From contig NZ_BBUZ01000026.1 of assembly GCF_001417735.1 (NCBI RefSeq), positions 62,001 through 126,000 of the forward strand: DNA of 64,000 bases, written 5' to 3'. The notes below the pieces were generated by a model. The model had not been told where the DNA came from and made no database searches. It worked only from the letters and a program-made list of their open reading frames with translations. Shown here in pieces: positions 17,410-25,875 of the stretch (within the stretch, counting starts at the first letter, position 1; every line of letters begins with the position of its first letter). A program made the translations under genes and the position numbers. The DNA comes from Streptomyces sp. NBRC 110028. Lineage in GTDB: Bacteria > Actinomycetota > Actinomycetes > Streptomycetales > Streptomycetaceae.

Positions 17410-17519
17410 CCGTACGCGGGGGCGGCGCGGGCACGGGCCGGCCTCACCCACGGTCGAATTCGTTCGGCCGGACGGCCCCCCGCGCGGGTGCGCGGCCCGG
17501 GCGTCAGAAGACTGAAACC

Positions 17520-19085
17520 ATGCCCATGAGGACCGTCGCCGGGCCCACCGGCCATATCGTGGTCGTCGGGGCGGGCCTGTCCGGGCTCGCCACCACCTTG
17601 CACCTGCTCGGCGCCGGACGCCGGGTGACCCTGGTGGAACGCGCCACCCGGCCCGGCGGCCGGGCGGGCCGGCTGGAGCGGGGCGGCTACCACTTCGACA
17701 CCGGCCCCACCGTGCTCACCATGCCGGACCTGCTGGCCGAGCCACTGGCCGCCGTGGGGGAGGAGGTGGCCGACCGGCTCGACCTGGTCGCGCTGCACCC
17801 CGCCTACCGGGCCGCGTTCGCCGACGGCAGCAGTCTCGACGTCCACACCGGCGCGGACGCCATGGAGGAATCCGTACGCGCCTTCGCCGGGCCACGGGAA
17901 GCGGCCGGATACCGGCGGCTGCGGACCTGGCTGGAAGCCCTCCACCGTGTGCAGATCACCCGCTTCATCGACGCCAACTTCGACTCACCGCTCCAACTGC
18001 TCCACCCCGACCTGGCCCGGCTGGCCGCGCTCGGCGGCTTCGGACGGCTCGACCCGGGCATCGGCCGCTTCCTCCGGGACGAGCGGCTGCGCCGGGTGTT
18101 CTCCTTCCAGGCCCTCTACGCGGGTGTGCCACCGGCCCGCGCCCTGGCCGCGTACGCCGTCATCGCCTACATGGACACCGTCGCGGGCGTGTACTTCCCC
18201 CGGGGCGGCCTGCACGCCGTGCCCCGCGCACTGGCCGCCGCGGCCGCCGACGCCGGTGCCGACCTGCGATACGGCCAGCGGGTCACCCGGCTGGAGCGGC
18301 GGGCCGGGCGGATCACCGCCGTCATCACCACACACGGCCGCGTGCCCTGCGACGCCGTCGTCCTCAGCTGCGAGCTGACCGAGGCCTACCGGCTGCTGGG
18401 CCGCGCCCCCCGCCGCCCGCTGCGGCCGCGGCGCTCACCCTCGGCCGTCGTCCTGCACACCGGCACCGACCGCACCTGGCCGCAACTGGCCCACCACACC
18501 CTCTCCTTCGGCGCCGCGTGGCGCACCACGTTCGAGGAACTGACCGTCTCCGGGCGGCTGATGAGCGACCCCTCGCTCCTCATCACCCGGCCCACCACCC
18601 ACGACCCCGCCCTCGCCCCGCCCGGCCGCCACATCCACTACCTCCTCGCGCCCTGCCCCAACACCGACATCGGGCCCCGCGCAGCCGAGTGGCGCACCCT
18701 CGGACCGCGCTACCGGGACCGCGTCCTCACCGAACTGGAGCGCCGCGGCCTGGCCGGACTCGGGGCGGCCATCGAAGAGGAATGCCTGGTCACCCCGGCC
18801 GACTGGGCGGCCCAGGGGCACGCCGCGGGCAGCCCGTTCTCGCTCGCCCACACCTTCGGCCAGACCGGGCCGTTCCGCCCGGCCAACCTCGTCCGCGGAA
18901 CGGAGAACGCGGTGCTGGCGGGCTGCGGCACCACCCCCGGGGTGGGCGTCCCGACCGTGCTGATCTCCGGAAAGCTGGCCGCCGCCCGCATCACCGGCCA
19001 CCCCCGCCCAGGCCCCCGCCACGTCCCCCTCGACGGCCTCCACCGTGTCCGGCCGCGGGCCCTCCACCGGCAAGGATCCCCATGA
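17520..19085 (+). CDS. crtI: Phytoene desaturase
   Basis: A 521-residue FAD-dependent desaturase that converts phytoene to lycopene in the membrane. The dinucleotide-binding motif 'IVVVGAGLSGLATTLHLLGAG' begins at about residue 12, followed by 'PGGRAGRLERGGYHFDTGPTVLTMPDLL', which is diagnostic for CrtI. Near the C-terminus 'NAVLAGCGTTPGVGVPTVLISGKLAAARI' matches the family's second FAD-contact signature. ATG 17520 is used; an in-frame ATG two codons later is possible, and the ribosome site is weak. Its stop overlaps the crtB start (ATGA). No crtE precedes it, unlike in most Streptomyces crt clusters. Confidence 0.93.
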   Translation: MPMRTVAGPTGHIVVVGAGLSGLATTLHLLGAGRRVTLVERATRPGGRAGRLERGGYHFDTGPTVLTMPDLLAEPLAAVGEEVADRLDLVALHPAYRAAFADGSSLDVHTGADAMEESVRAFAGPREAAGYRRLRTWLEALHRVQITRFIDANFDSPLQLLHPDLARLAALGGFGRLDPGIGRFLRDERLRRVFSFQALYAGVPPARALAAYAVIAYMDTVAGVYFPRGGLHAVPRALAAAAADAGADLRYGQRVTRLERRAGRITAVITTHGRVPCDAVVLSCELTEAYRLLGRAPRRPLRPRRSPSAVVLHTGTDRTWPQLAHHTLSFGAAWRTTFEELTVSGRLMSDPSLLITRPTTHDPALAPPGRHIHYLLAPCPNTDIGPRAAEWRTLGPRYRDRVLTELERRGLAGLGAAIEEECLVTPADWAAQGHAAGSPFSLAHTFGQTGPFRPANLVRGTENAVLAGCGTTPGVGVPTVLISGKLAAARITGHPRPGPRHVPLDGLHRVRPRALHRQGSP

Positions 19086-20071
19086 CCCGAAACGAACTCG
19101 ACGCCGCGGGCATCCACGACCCGGCGCTGCGCGCCGACTATCTGCGGTGCCGACAACTCAACGCCCGCCATGGCAGGACGTACTTCCTGGCCACCCGGCT
19201 GCTGCCCGCGGCCCGGCGCCCCGCCGTGCACGCGCTCTACGGATTCGCCCGCTGGGCCGACGACATCGTGGACGACCTCGAACGCTCCGCCGGTCCCGCG
19301 CCACGCGAGGCCCGCCTGGACCGGCTCGCCGACGAACTGTCCCGGGCGCTGCGCACCGGCCGCGGCCACGAGCCGGTCGTACGGGCACTGGCGCACACCG
19401 CCGCCACGTACCGCATCGACCACCGGCACTTCACCGATTTCATGGCCTCGATGCGGAGCGACCTGACCGTCACCGACTACCCCACCTTCGCGCACCTGCG
19501 CCACTACATGCACGGTTCGGCCGCGGTGATCGGCCTTCAGATGCTGCCCGTCCTCGGCCACGTCGTGCCCCGCGAGGCCGCCGAGCCGCACGCGGCGGCG
19601 CTCGGTGTCGCCTTCCAGCTCACCAACTTCCTGCGGGACGTGGGGGAGGACCTGGACCGCGGCCGGATCTACCTGCCCGCCGACCTGCTGACCGCGCACG
19701 GAGTGGACCGGGCGCGCCTGCGGTGGTCCCGCCGCACCGGGCGGCACGACCACCGCATCACCGCCGCACTGCGCGACTTCGCCGCCCTGACCCGCGGCTA
19801 CTACCGTCGCGCGCTGCCCGGCATCCCGATGCTCGACCCCGTGGCCCGCCCCTGCATCCGTACCGCGTACGTGCTCTACGGAGGCATCGTCACCGCCGTC
19901 GAGCGCGACGGCTACGCGGTGCTGCACCGGCGCTCGGCGGTGCGGCGGCGGGTACGCGCCGCCGTCGCGCTCGACGGACTGGTCCGGGTCGGCGCCGCCC
20001 GGCTGCTGGCCGCCCGTACCGCACGCACCGGCGCGCCCGGACGGCCGCTCCCCGCCGAGGAGGCCGCATGA
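19082..20071 (+). CDS. crtB: Phytoene synthase
   Basis: A 329-residue squalene/phytoene synthase (EC 2.5.1.32) condensing two geranylgeranyl diphosphates. Both Asp-rich substrate motifs are present: 'RWADDIVDD' (about residue 58) and 'NFLRDVGEDLDRGRIYLP' (about 183). 'YFLATRLLPAARRPAVHALYGFAR' is the usual N-terminal signature. It is translationally coupled to crtI upstream (ATGA) and to the Rieske protein downstream (ATGA). Confidence 0.94.
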   Translation: MTRNELDAAGIHDPALRADYLRCRQLNARHGRTYFLATRLLPAARRPAVHALYGFARWADDIVDDLERSAGPAPREARLDRLADELSRALRTGRGHEPVVRALAHTAATYRIDHRHFTDFMASMRSDLTVTDYPTFAHLRHYMHGSAAVIGLQMLPVLGHVVPREAAEPHAAALGVAFQLTNFLRDVGEDLDRGRIYLPADLLTAHGVDRARLRWSRRTGRHDHRITAALRDFAALTRGYYRRALPGIPMLDPVARPCIRTAYVLYGGIVTAVERDGYAVLHRRSAVRRRVRAAVALDGLVRVGAARLLAARTARTGAPGRPLPAEEAA

Positions 20072-21057
20072 CACCGGTCGTACCGCGCCGTCTTCCGCTG
20101 TCGCTGCGCCGCGGCGGTGTTCCCTGGGACCGGCAGCGGCCCACGTGGCGGGAGGCCAGACCCGCCCTGATCGCCGCGGCCCTGAAACGGGCCCAGGACC
20201 GCCCGACGGGCAACTGGTACGTGCTCGGCGCGTCCGCCGCCGTCACCCCGGGCCGCCCCTTCGGCCGCACCATCGCCGGCAGCGAGGTGGTGGCCTGGCG
20301 GGACACCGCCGGGCGCCTCGCCGCCGGACCCGGCGCCTGCCCGCACCTCGGGGCGCCGCTGAAGGACGCGGCGGTCAGCCGCGGCGCGCTCGTCTGCCAC
20401 TGGCACGGCCTCGCCCTGCCCGGGGACGCCACCGCGGGCTGGTCCCCGCTGCCCGCCCACGACGACGGCGTGCTCGCCTGGGTACGGCTCGACGCGGCCG
20501 GTGGCGAGGAGCCGCTGGAACGCCCCGTACAGCCGCCCCGCCCGGCGGCCGGGGCCACGGTCGCCGCCGTCCACGACGTCACCGGCATCTGCGAGCCCGC
20601 CGACGTCATCGCCAACCGCCTCGACCCGTGGCACGGCGCCTGGTTCCACCCGTACTCCTTCGTCGACCTCACCGTCGAGGAGTCCGACGGCGAGGACGCC
20701 CTCGCCGTCCGGGTGTCCTTCAAAGTGGCCGGGCGTGTGGTCGTCCCCGTCCGCGCCGTCTTCTCCGCACCCGGGCCCCGCACCGTCGTCATGCGCGTCA
20801 CCGACGGCGAGGGCCGCGGCTCCGTCGTCGAAACCCACGCCACCCCGCTGGCCTCCGACCACCGCGGCCGCCCCCGCACCGCCGTCATCGAGGCCGTCCT
20901 CGCCACGTCCGACCGCCCCGGCTTCGCCGTCGCCCGCGCGGCCGCACCCCTGCTGCGCCCCCTGATGCGCGCGGCCGCCGCCCGACTGTGGCGCGACGAC
21001 CTGGCCTACGCCGAACGCCGCTGGGCCCTGCGGGAGGCCGGGCGCTTCCCGGGCTGA
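20068..21057 (+). CDS. Rieske [2Fe-2S] protein of the carotenoid cluster (DUF5914-like)
   Basis: A 329-residue protein whose N-terminal half has a Rieske motif: 'CPHLGAP' (about residue 91) and 'CHWHGL' (about 111), i.e. C-x-H and C-x2-H binding a [2Fe-2S] cluster. The C-terminal half, beginning around 'ADVIANRLDPWHGAWFHPYSF', is conserved in actinobacterial crt clusters (DUF5914, recalled from memory) and occupies the place of crtV. Its role in isorenieratene biosynthesis is not settled; a redox partner or oxygenase is plausible. The start overlaps the crtB stop. Its last 52 bases overlap the convergent crtU gene. Confidence 0.8.
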   Translation: MTPVVPRRLPLSLRRGGVPWDRQRPTWREARPALIAAALKRAQDRPTGNWYVLGASAAVTPGRPFGRTIAGSEVVAWRDTAGRLAAGPGACPHLGAPLKDAAVSRGALVCHWHGLALPGDATAGWSPLPAHDDGVLAWVRLDAAGGEEPLERPVQPPRPAAGATVAAVHDVTGICEPADVIANRLDPWHGAWFHPYSFVDLTVEESDGEDALAVRVSFKVAGRVVVPVRAVFSAPGPRTVVMRVTDGEGRGSVVETHATPLASDHRGRPRTAVIEAVLATSDRPGFAVARAAAPLLRPLMRAAAARLWRDDLAYAERRWALREAGRFPG

Positions 21058-22616
21058 CCGACGGTGGGCGCGGCGGACGGACGGCCGGTCAGCCGGTGCA
21101 CACCGCGCAGCACGGCCACGCGGCCGTGGCGGGGTACCGTCCACAGCCGCTGGCCGCTCACGCCCCACCGGGCGAGCAGCGCGTTGGCCGCCAGGAACCC
21201 GCTGGTGGCCGCCCGTTCCATCAGCGCGACCGGAAGATCGGTGCGAACCAGGTCCCCGGCCAGCACCACCGCCGGATCGGGCGTGCGCACCGTGGGCCGG
21301 TCGCGGTAGCCGCCGACCGGGAAGGCCGGGCAGTCGGCGCGCCACTCGTGGCGGACGTCGACCAGCCCGGCGTCCCGGGTCTCGGGGTAGACCCGGGCCA
21401 GCTCCGCCCGCAACCGGCGCTCCACGGCGGCCCGGTCGGCGGCCGGGTCGACGGCGTACGCGTGCAGCTCCAGCACCGATCCGCCGGTGGCCGCCGCCCA
21501 GCGGGCGGCTTCGCCCTCCCAACCGGACACCACGCTGACGTTGTCGAGCGGGCCGTAACCGCTCGTGCCGAGGAATCCGGGGCGGCCGGGGTCGGTGGGC
21601 GCGTCGAGCCACAGGCGGGAGACCAGGAACGGCGGCGCGGTCCGCAGGGCCGCGATCCGCTCCCGCCACGTCGGGTCGCCGAGGCCGGGGGAGTCCGCCA
21701 CCAGCGCGCGCAGGCCCGCCGTGTCCAGGGCGAGCACCACCCCGTCGTACGCCTCCCCGTCCACCGCCACCCGCCCGCCGCCCAGCGGGCACACCGACTC
21801 CACGGCGGCACCCAGCCGCACCCGCGTGCCGTGGCCCTCCAGATAGCGCCGCAGCGGATCCCACAGCGCGTACGGGAACGGCTCGCGCACCACGTCGAAC
21901 AGCAGCCCCTCGCTGGACCCGAGGAAGTAGATGTGGAACATCACCGCCAGCTCGGCCGCGGACAGTTCACCCGGATCGGTGAAGAAGCTGCGGGAGAACA
22001 CCTCGAACGCCAGATGGCGGGCCGCCACCGGGAAGCGGACCGCGTCCAGGAACTCCGCCGCGCTCAGCGCGTCCAGCCGCTCGTGGATCCACGGCAGCCG
22101 GACGTCGAACAGCGGCAGCGCGGCCGCCGGGTCCATGCGTGCCAGGTCCCGCCAGCCGAACGACGGACTGCGCGCGGCGAAGCCGAGCGCGGACCACGGC
22201 GGGGTGCGCGGGACGCCCGCGAACCCGTCCCGCAGGCCCGAGGCGTGCCACAGCGGATAGTCGGGCAGCCCGGTGAGCACACTCAAGCCCGGGTCGATCC
22301 GCCGCAGCAGCCCGCGCAGGTTGTAGTACTGCCGGAAGAAGGCGTGGAACCCGCGGCACATCGTCGCCGCCGATCCGTCCGCGAGCGTGGTCGGCCATCC
22401 GGCCAGCCGCCCGCCGAGCATCGCGCCGCGCTCGTACAGCACCACCGCGACCCCGCGTTCGGCCAGCGCGGTCGCCGCCGCGAGCCCCGCGAGCCCGCCG
22501 CCCACCACCGCGACCCGCGGCGCACATCCGGCCGGGACCCGGGCCCGGCCCGCCGCCACGGGCAGCGCCTCGGCCCGCCGGTCCCGCCCCCGGCGGGCCG
22601 CCACCGCGCGCTTCAC
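21006..22616 (-). CDS. crtU: Carotene desaturase/methyltransferase-type FAD enzyme
   Basis: A 536-residue FAD-dependent protein. 'VAVVGGGLAGLAAATALAERG' is the nucleotide-binding motif (about residue 34) and 'MCRGFHAFFRQYYNLRGLLRRI' is characteristic of CrtU, the enzyme that aromatises beta-carotene rings to isorenieratene. C-terminal 'PAVVLAGDLVRTDLPVALMERAATSGFLAAN' contacts FAD. The GTG start at 22616 overlaps the crtY stop (GTGA). The last 17 codons lie antisense to the end of the Rieske gene and look poorly conserved, so the original stop may have been lost. Confidence 0.88.
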   Translation of the reverse strand: MKRAVAARRGRDRRAEALPVAAGRARVPAGCAPRVAVVGGGLAGLAAATALAERGVAVVLYERGAMLGGRLAGWPTTLADGSAATMCRGFHAFFRQYYNLRGLLRRIDPGLSVLTGLPDYPLWHASGLRDGFAGVPRTPPWSALGFAARSPSFGWRDLARMDPAAALPLFDVRLPWIHERLDALSAAEFLDAVRFPVAARHLAFEVFSRSFFTDPGELSAAELAVMFHIYFLGSSEGLLFDVVREPFPYALWDPLRRYLEGHGTRVRLGAAVESVCPLGGGRVAVDGEAYDGVVLALDTAGLRALVADSPGLGDPTWRERIAALRTAPPFLVSRLWLDAPTDPGRPGFLGTSGYGPLDNVSVVSGWEGEAARWAAATGGSVLELHAYAVDPAADRAAVERRLRAELARVYPETRDAGLVDVRHEWRADCPAFPVGGYRDRPTVRTPDPAVVLAGDLVRTDLPVALMERAATSGFLAANALLARWGVSGQRLWTVPRHGRVAVLRGVHRLTGRPSAAPTVGQPGKRPASRRAQRRSA

Positions 22617-23854
22617 CGCCCCGCCTCGGCGGCGCCCGGCCGGTGCGGGCGCGCACGATGCCGGTCCGCCACCGCGGCGCCCGCCGCCTTGCGGAGCCAG
22701 GGCAGTTCGGCCACCGTGCGCAGCATGGGCGCCACCGGGGTCCGCAACCCCACCATGACGTCCTCCGCCAACCCGGTGCGGCCGTCGAGGAAGCGGAGCA
22801 GCCGCTCGGTGGGGACGTGGCGGAAGAGGGTGGTGAAGACATCGGCGCCGGTCACCCGGCCGGTGGCCAGGGCGCGCAGCATCGCCGCGTCCATGGCGAG
22901 CGCGCGGGCCGGGTACGGGGCGGGGGGCACCGGGCGGCGGCCCGCGGCGAGGGCCGCCGCCACCGCGCGGGTCTGCCGCTGCACCGCGGCGAAGGTGTAG
23001 CCGGTGGCCGGGCGGGTGGCGCCGCCCGCGGTGCCGACGCGGAACACACGGGCGCCCGCGCGGCGGGGGAAGCGGCCGTCGGTCATCGGGATGACGCCCT
23101 GCTCGGCGGAGAGCACCCGGAAGGGCGGCAGCCGCAGCACGGTCCCGGTGTAGTGGCGCAGGGCCGCGTCGTACGCGGTGCCGTCCAGCACCGCGGGCGA
23201 GAACTCGGTGTACTCCACCAGCGCCTCACGGTCGCTCAGCGGCAGCACATAGCCGAAGGACAGGCCCCGCTCCGGCTGCGGGGTGCGGAAGTCCATCAGC
23301 TCGGCCACCGCGGGGTCCAGGGCGGGGGTGGCACAGCGGATGAACCAGCCCCGGAAGTGCTGGAGCAGCGTCGTACGGGCCGGTGGCAGGGCGGCCGCCG
23401 GGCGGGAGTCGAAGGCCCACCGGGTGCGCCAGGCCACCGGGCGGCCGTCGGCGCGGACGCCCCGCACCAGGGCGCCGTCCGCCTCGTCGCACACCTCGTC
23501 CACCACCGCCTCGGCCCGCCGCACCGAGGGCGCGGTGCCGAGGCGGGCGGCCACCCAGCGCTCGAAGTCGCGCGACCGCAGCATCTTGTAGACGAAGGGC
23601 GCGATCTCGCGGTCCAGTCGGCGGCCGTCGGTTCCGTGCATCCCGACCCGGCTCCAGCGGGCGGCCAGTGCCCCGTCGAACTCACCGCCCGGCTCCTCCC
23701 ACCAGCACCACGTCCGCTCCGGTGGCCGCAGCCGCCCCTCCGGTGCCTCGACCAGCAGCACCCGGGGCGGGGAGGGCAGGGTGGCGAGCCGGTAGGCCAG
23801 CGTCAGACCGGCCGCGCCCGCGCCGACGACGGCCACCTCCGCGTCCCACGCCAC
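22613..23854 (-). CDS. crtY: Lycopene cyclase
   Basis: A 413-residue FAD-dependent beta-cyclase that converts lycopene to beta-carotene. It has 'AEVAVVGAGAAGLTLAYRLA' at the N-terminus, 'RTWCWWEEPGG' and 'YVLPLSDREALVEYTEFSP' and a C-terminal 'GGATRPATGYTFAAVQRQTRAVA', all typical of CrtY. GTG 23854 is chosen because AGGGA lies 7 nt upstream and the frame further upstream overlaps the next gene. It follows the small secreted protein gene by 23 nt and is coupled to crtU. The order CrtY then CrtU gives lycopene to beta-carotene to isorenieratene. Confidence 0.9.
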   Translation of the reverse strand: MAWDAEVAVVGAGAAGLTLAYRLATLPSPPRVLLVEAPEGRLRPPERTWCWWEEPGGEFDGALAARWSRVGMHGTDGRRLDREIAPFVYKMLRSRDFERWVAARLGTAPSVRRAEAVVDEVCDEADGALVRGVRADGRPVAWRTRWAFDSRPAAALPPARTTLLQHFRGWFIRCATPALDPAVAELMDFRTPQPERGLSFGYVLPLSDREALVEYTEFSPAVLDGTAYDAALRHYTGTVLRLPPFRVLSAEQGVIPMTDGRFPRRAGARVFRVGTAGGATRPATGYTFAAVQRQTRAVAAALAAGRRPVPPAPYPARALAMDAAMLRALATGRVTGADVFTTLFRHVPTERLLRFLDGRTGLAEDVMVGLRTPVAPMLRTVAELPWLRKAAGAAVADRHRARPHRPGAAEAGR

Positions 23855-23877
23855 CGCCGAGTCCCTACGGGCCGGGC

Positions 23878-24363
23878 TCAGCGCCGGACGCTTCGGTGGC
23901 GGCGCATCATGAGCACACCCCCGGCCGTGACGGCCAGGACCGCGCCACCGAGGAGGGTGGGCTTGTTCTCGCCGACCGCGGCGGGCCCGAAACCGGCGTG
24001 GACCCCGCCGGTGGGGCGGCTGCGCTCGACCGCGACCGTATCGGTGATCTTGATGCTCGGCGGACACTTCACGACCACGTCGTGGTCGCCGGACGCGGCG
24101 TCCCCGGGAATCCGGAAGTGGCCGGTGAGCACGCCAGTGTGGTTGTCGTCGAACAGATGGAACTCGTCTCCGCCCGCGGTGCCCTTGCCGTAGGTCACGT
24201 CCGAGCCGCAGGCGGTCGTGCTGACGGTGACCGTGGACCCCGGGGCGCCGTTCCGCGGGCTGATGCGGAGCTCCGAGTCATCGGCGGCGGCAGCGGCCGG
24301 GCCCTGCAGCGCGAGGGCACAGAGCGCCAGGCCGATGCCTGCGCCGGCGGGTACGTAACGCAT
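23878..24363 (-). CDS. Small secreted, C-terminally membrane-anchored protein
   Basis: A 161-residue protein with a Sec signal peptide ('MRYVPAGAGIGLALCALALQGPAAAA'), an extracellular beta-rich segment ('LRISPRNGAPGSTVTVSTTACG', two cysteines at about 48 and 92) and a C-terminal helix followed by 'MMRRHRSVRR'. No LPxTG sortase site is seen. Similar 'APGTxVTVSTxACG' proteins are common in Streptomyces with unknown function. A GGAGG site precedes the ATG at 24363. It lies 23 nt upstream of crtY on the same strand and would lead that operon, but its link to carotenoids is unproven. Confidence 0.75.
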   Translation of the reverse strand: MRYVPAGAGIGLALCALALQGPAAAAADDSELRISPRNGAPGSTVTVSTTACGSDVTYGKGTAGGDEFHLFDDNHTGVLTGHFRIPGDAASGDHDVVVKCPPSIKITDTVAVERSRPTGGVHAGFGPAAVGENKPTLLGGAVLAVTAGGVLMMRRHRSVRR

Positions 24364-24596
24364 GAAAATCCTCCAACGAAAGCAGTGGCCGACCCGAACA
24401 CGCGGCACCCGTGAGGTGTTCCGCTCATGAGCCAACCGACAGCCCGCCACCCCCGCAACACGAGGCGTCACCCCACCGCGCCACGGCCACCACCGCACTT
24501 GATCGTTTACGCAGGTCACCGGAGCGCCCTCCCGGCGCGGAGCGGAAGCGACCGAGGAGGAGGGAATGGGCCATCCGCGCGCTGCCGGCGAGCGAT

Positions 24597-25166
24597 TCAG
24601 GCCGCGGGCCAGTTGCGCAGCAGGGCGTCGAGCGCGTCCAGAGCCCGGGACCAGGACTCCTCCGAGTCGGGGGAGCTGTGGCTGAAACCGCCCGCCAGCT
24701 CCAGGCTGACGTAGCCGTGGAAGACGCTGCCCAGCAGCCGCACCGCATGCGTCTGGTCCGGCTCCGCCAGGTCGTAGCCGCGCAGGATCGCCCGCGTCAT
24801 CTGGGCGTGCCTGCCGCCCGCGCTGGCGGCCGCCGTCTTTGGGTCGAGCCGGAACTGGGCGGCGGCGTAGCGGCCGGGATGCTCGCGGGCGTAGTCGCGG
24901 TAGACGTGCCCGAAGGCGGTCAGGGCGTCCTTCCCGGCCCGCCCCGCCAGGGCCTCGGCGGCCCGGTCGGCGAGTTCTTCCAGGGCGAGCAGTGCGATCC
25001 TGGTCTTGAGGTCGCGGGAGTTCTTCAGATGCGAGTACAGGCTCGCCACCTTGACGTCGAACCGCCTGGCCAGCTCCGACACCGTCACCTGCTCGAAGCC
25101 GACCTCATCGGCCAGCTCCGCCCCGGCCCGGGCCAGACGCTCCGCGGTCAGCCCTGCGTACCCCAT
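24597..25166 (-). CDS. TetR-family transcriptional regulator
   Basis: A 189-residue repressor. The helix-turn-helix lies at about residues 25-45 ('VTVSELARRFDVKVASLYSHLKNSRDLK'), and the C-terminal ligand domain resembles the TetR_C_33/WHG type ('YRDYAREHPGRYAAAQF', 'GSVFHGYVSLELAGGF'). It is divergent from the FBP zinc-finger gene, with a good palindromic operator between them, so autoregulation and control of that gene are likely. Ligand unknown. Confidence 0.9.
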   Translation of the reverse strand: MGYAGLTAERLARAGAELADEVGFEQVTVSELARRFDVKVASLYSHLKNSRDLKTRIALLALEELADRAAEALAGRAGKDALTAFGHVYRDYAREHPGRYAAAQFRLDPKTAAASAGGRHAQMTRAILRGYDLAEPDQTHAVRLLGSVFHGYVSLELAGGFSHSSPDSEESWSRALDALDALLRNWPAA

Positions 25167-25216
25167 GCCCCCGCCTCTCCGTCGACAGCGTCATGTCGAC
25201 CGAGCATATTATTCAT

Positions 25217-25237
25217 TTGCCTAAGACCTTTAGGCAA
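25217..25237. promoter_or_regulatory. TetR-type operator between divergent genes
   Basis: TTGCCTAA (25217-25224) and TTAGGCAA (25230-25237) form an exact 8-bp inverted repeat with a 5-nt centre. It lies 50 nt upstream of the tetR start and 15 nt upstream of the FBP start, in an unusually AT-rich patch likely to hold both promoters. It is the natural target of the adjacent TetR protein. Confidence 0.7.
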
Positions 25238-25252
25238 CTTAGCCTCCCGGTC

Positions 25253-25744
25253 ATGAAGCCGCTGACCGAGCAAGAGATCCGCTCCGCCTTCGTCAACTGC
25301 ACCAAGGGCGAGGCGAAACGCCTGTCCGTACCCCGCGATCTGGCCGACCGTCCCTGGGACGACCTGGACTACCTCGGCTGGCGAGATCCCCAGGCCTACG
25401 ACCGTGCCTACCTCGTCACCACGCTGGACGACCGCCCGACGGCCCTCGCGCTGCGCTGCCCCGCGCCCGCCTCCTGGCAGACCCGGCGCGGCATGTGTTC
25501 GCTGTGCCTCACCTCCCACGCGGGCGGCGTCTGCCTGATGGTCGCGCCGAAGACGGGGAAGGCCAGGCAGCGGGGCAACTCGGTGGGCACCTACATATGC
25601 GGCGACCTCGCCTGCTCGCTGTACGTACGCGGCAAGAAGGACGCGGGCGCGGGCGCCCGGCTCCATGAGTCGCTGACCCTGGAGGAGAAGGTCGAGCGGA
25701 CGGTGACCAACCTCGCCGGGTTCCTGGCCAAGGTGACCGCCTGA
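25253..25744 (+). CDS. FBP/FusB-type zinc-finger protein
   Basis: A 163-residue protein similar to the C-terminal treble-clef zinc-finger domain of FusB-like EF-G-binding proteins (FBP_C). Four cysteines are placed to bind zinc: 'CSLC' (about residue 83) and 'CGDLAC' (about 118), with conserved 'VGTYICGDLACSLYVRGKK'. FusB-type proteins bind EF-G and help ribosomes escape fusidic acid; actinobacterial single-domain homologues are uncharacterised. ATG 25253 is used; upstream in-frame codons cover the operator. Probably repressed by the divergent TetR regulator. Confidence 0.8.
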   Translation: MKPLTEQEIRSAFVNCTKGEAKRLSVPRDLADRPWDDLDYLGWRDPQAYDRAYLVTTLDDRPTALALRCPAPASWQTRRGMCSLCLTSHAGGVCLMVAPKTGKARQRGNSVGTYICGDLACSLYVRGKKDAGAGARLHESLTLEEKVERTVTNLAGFLAKVTA

Positions 25745-25875
25745 CCAGGGAGGTCCCGGAACGCCCCGGCCAGGGCGGATCTGACGGAACGGTGACGTGA
25801 TCCACCCCGCTGCCACGGTCCGGCCGCGTGGCTATAGCCTTCCGTCGAACGCGTCCGACATGACAGAGGAGTTCC

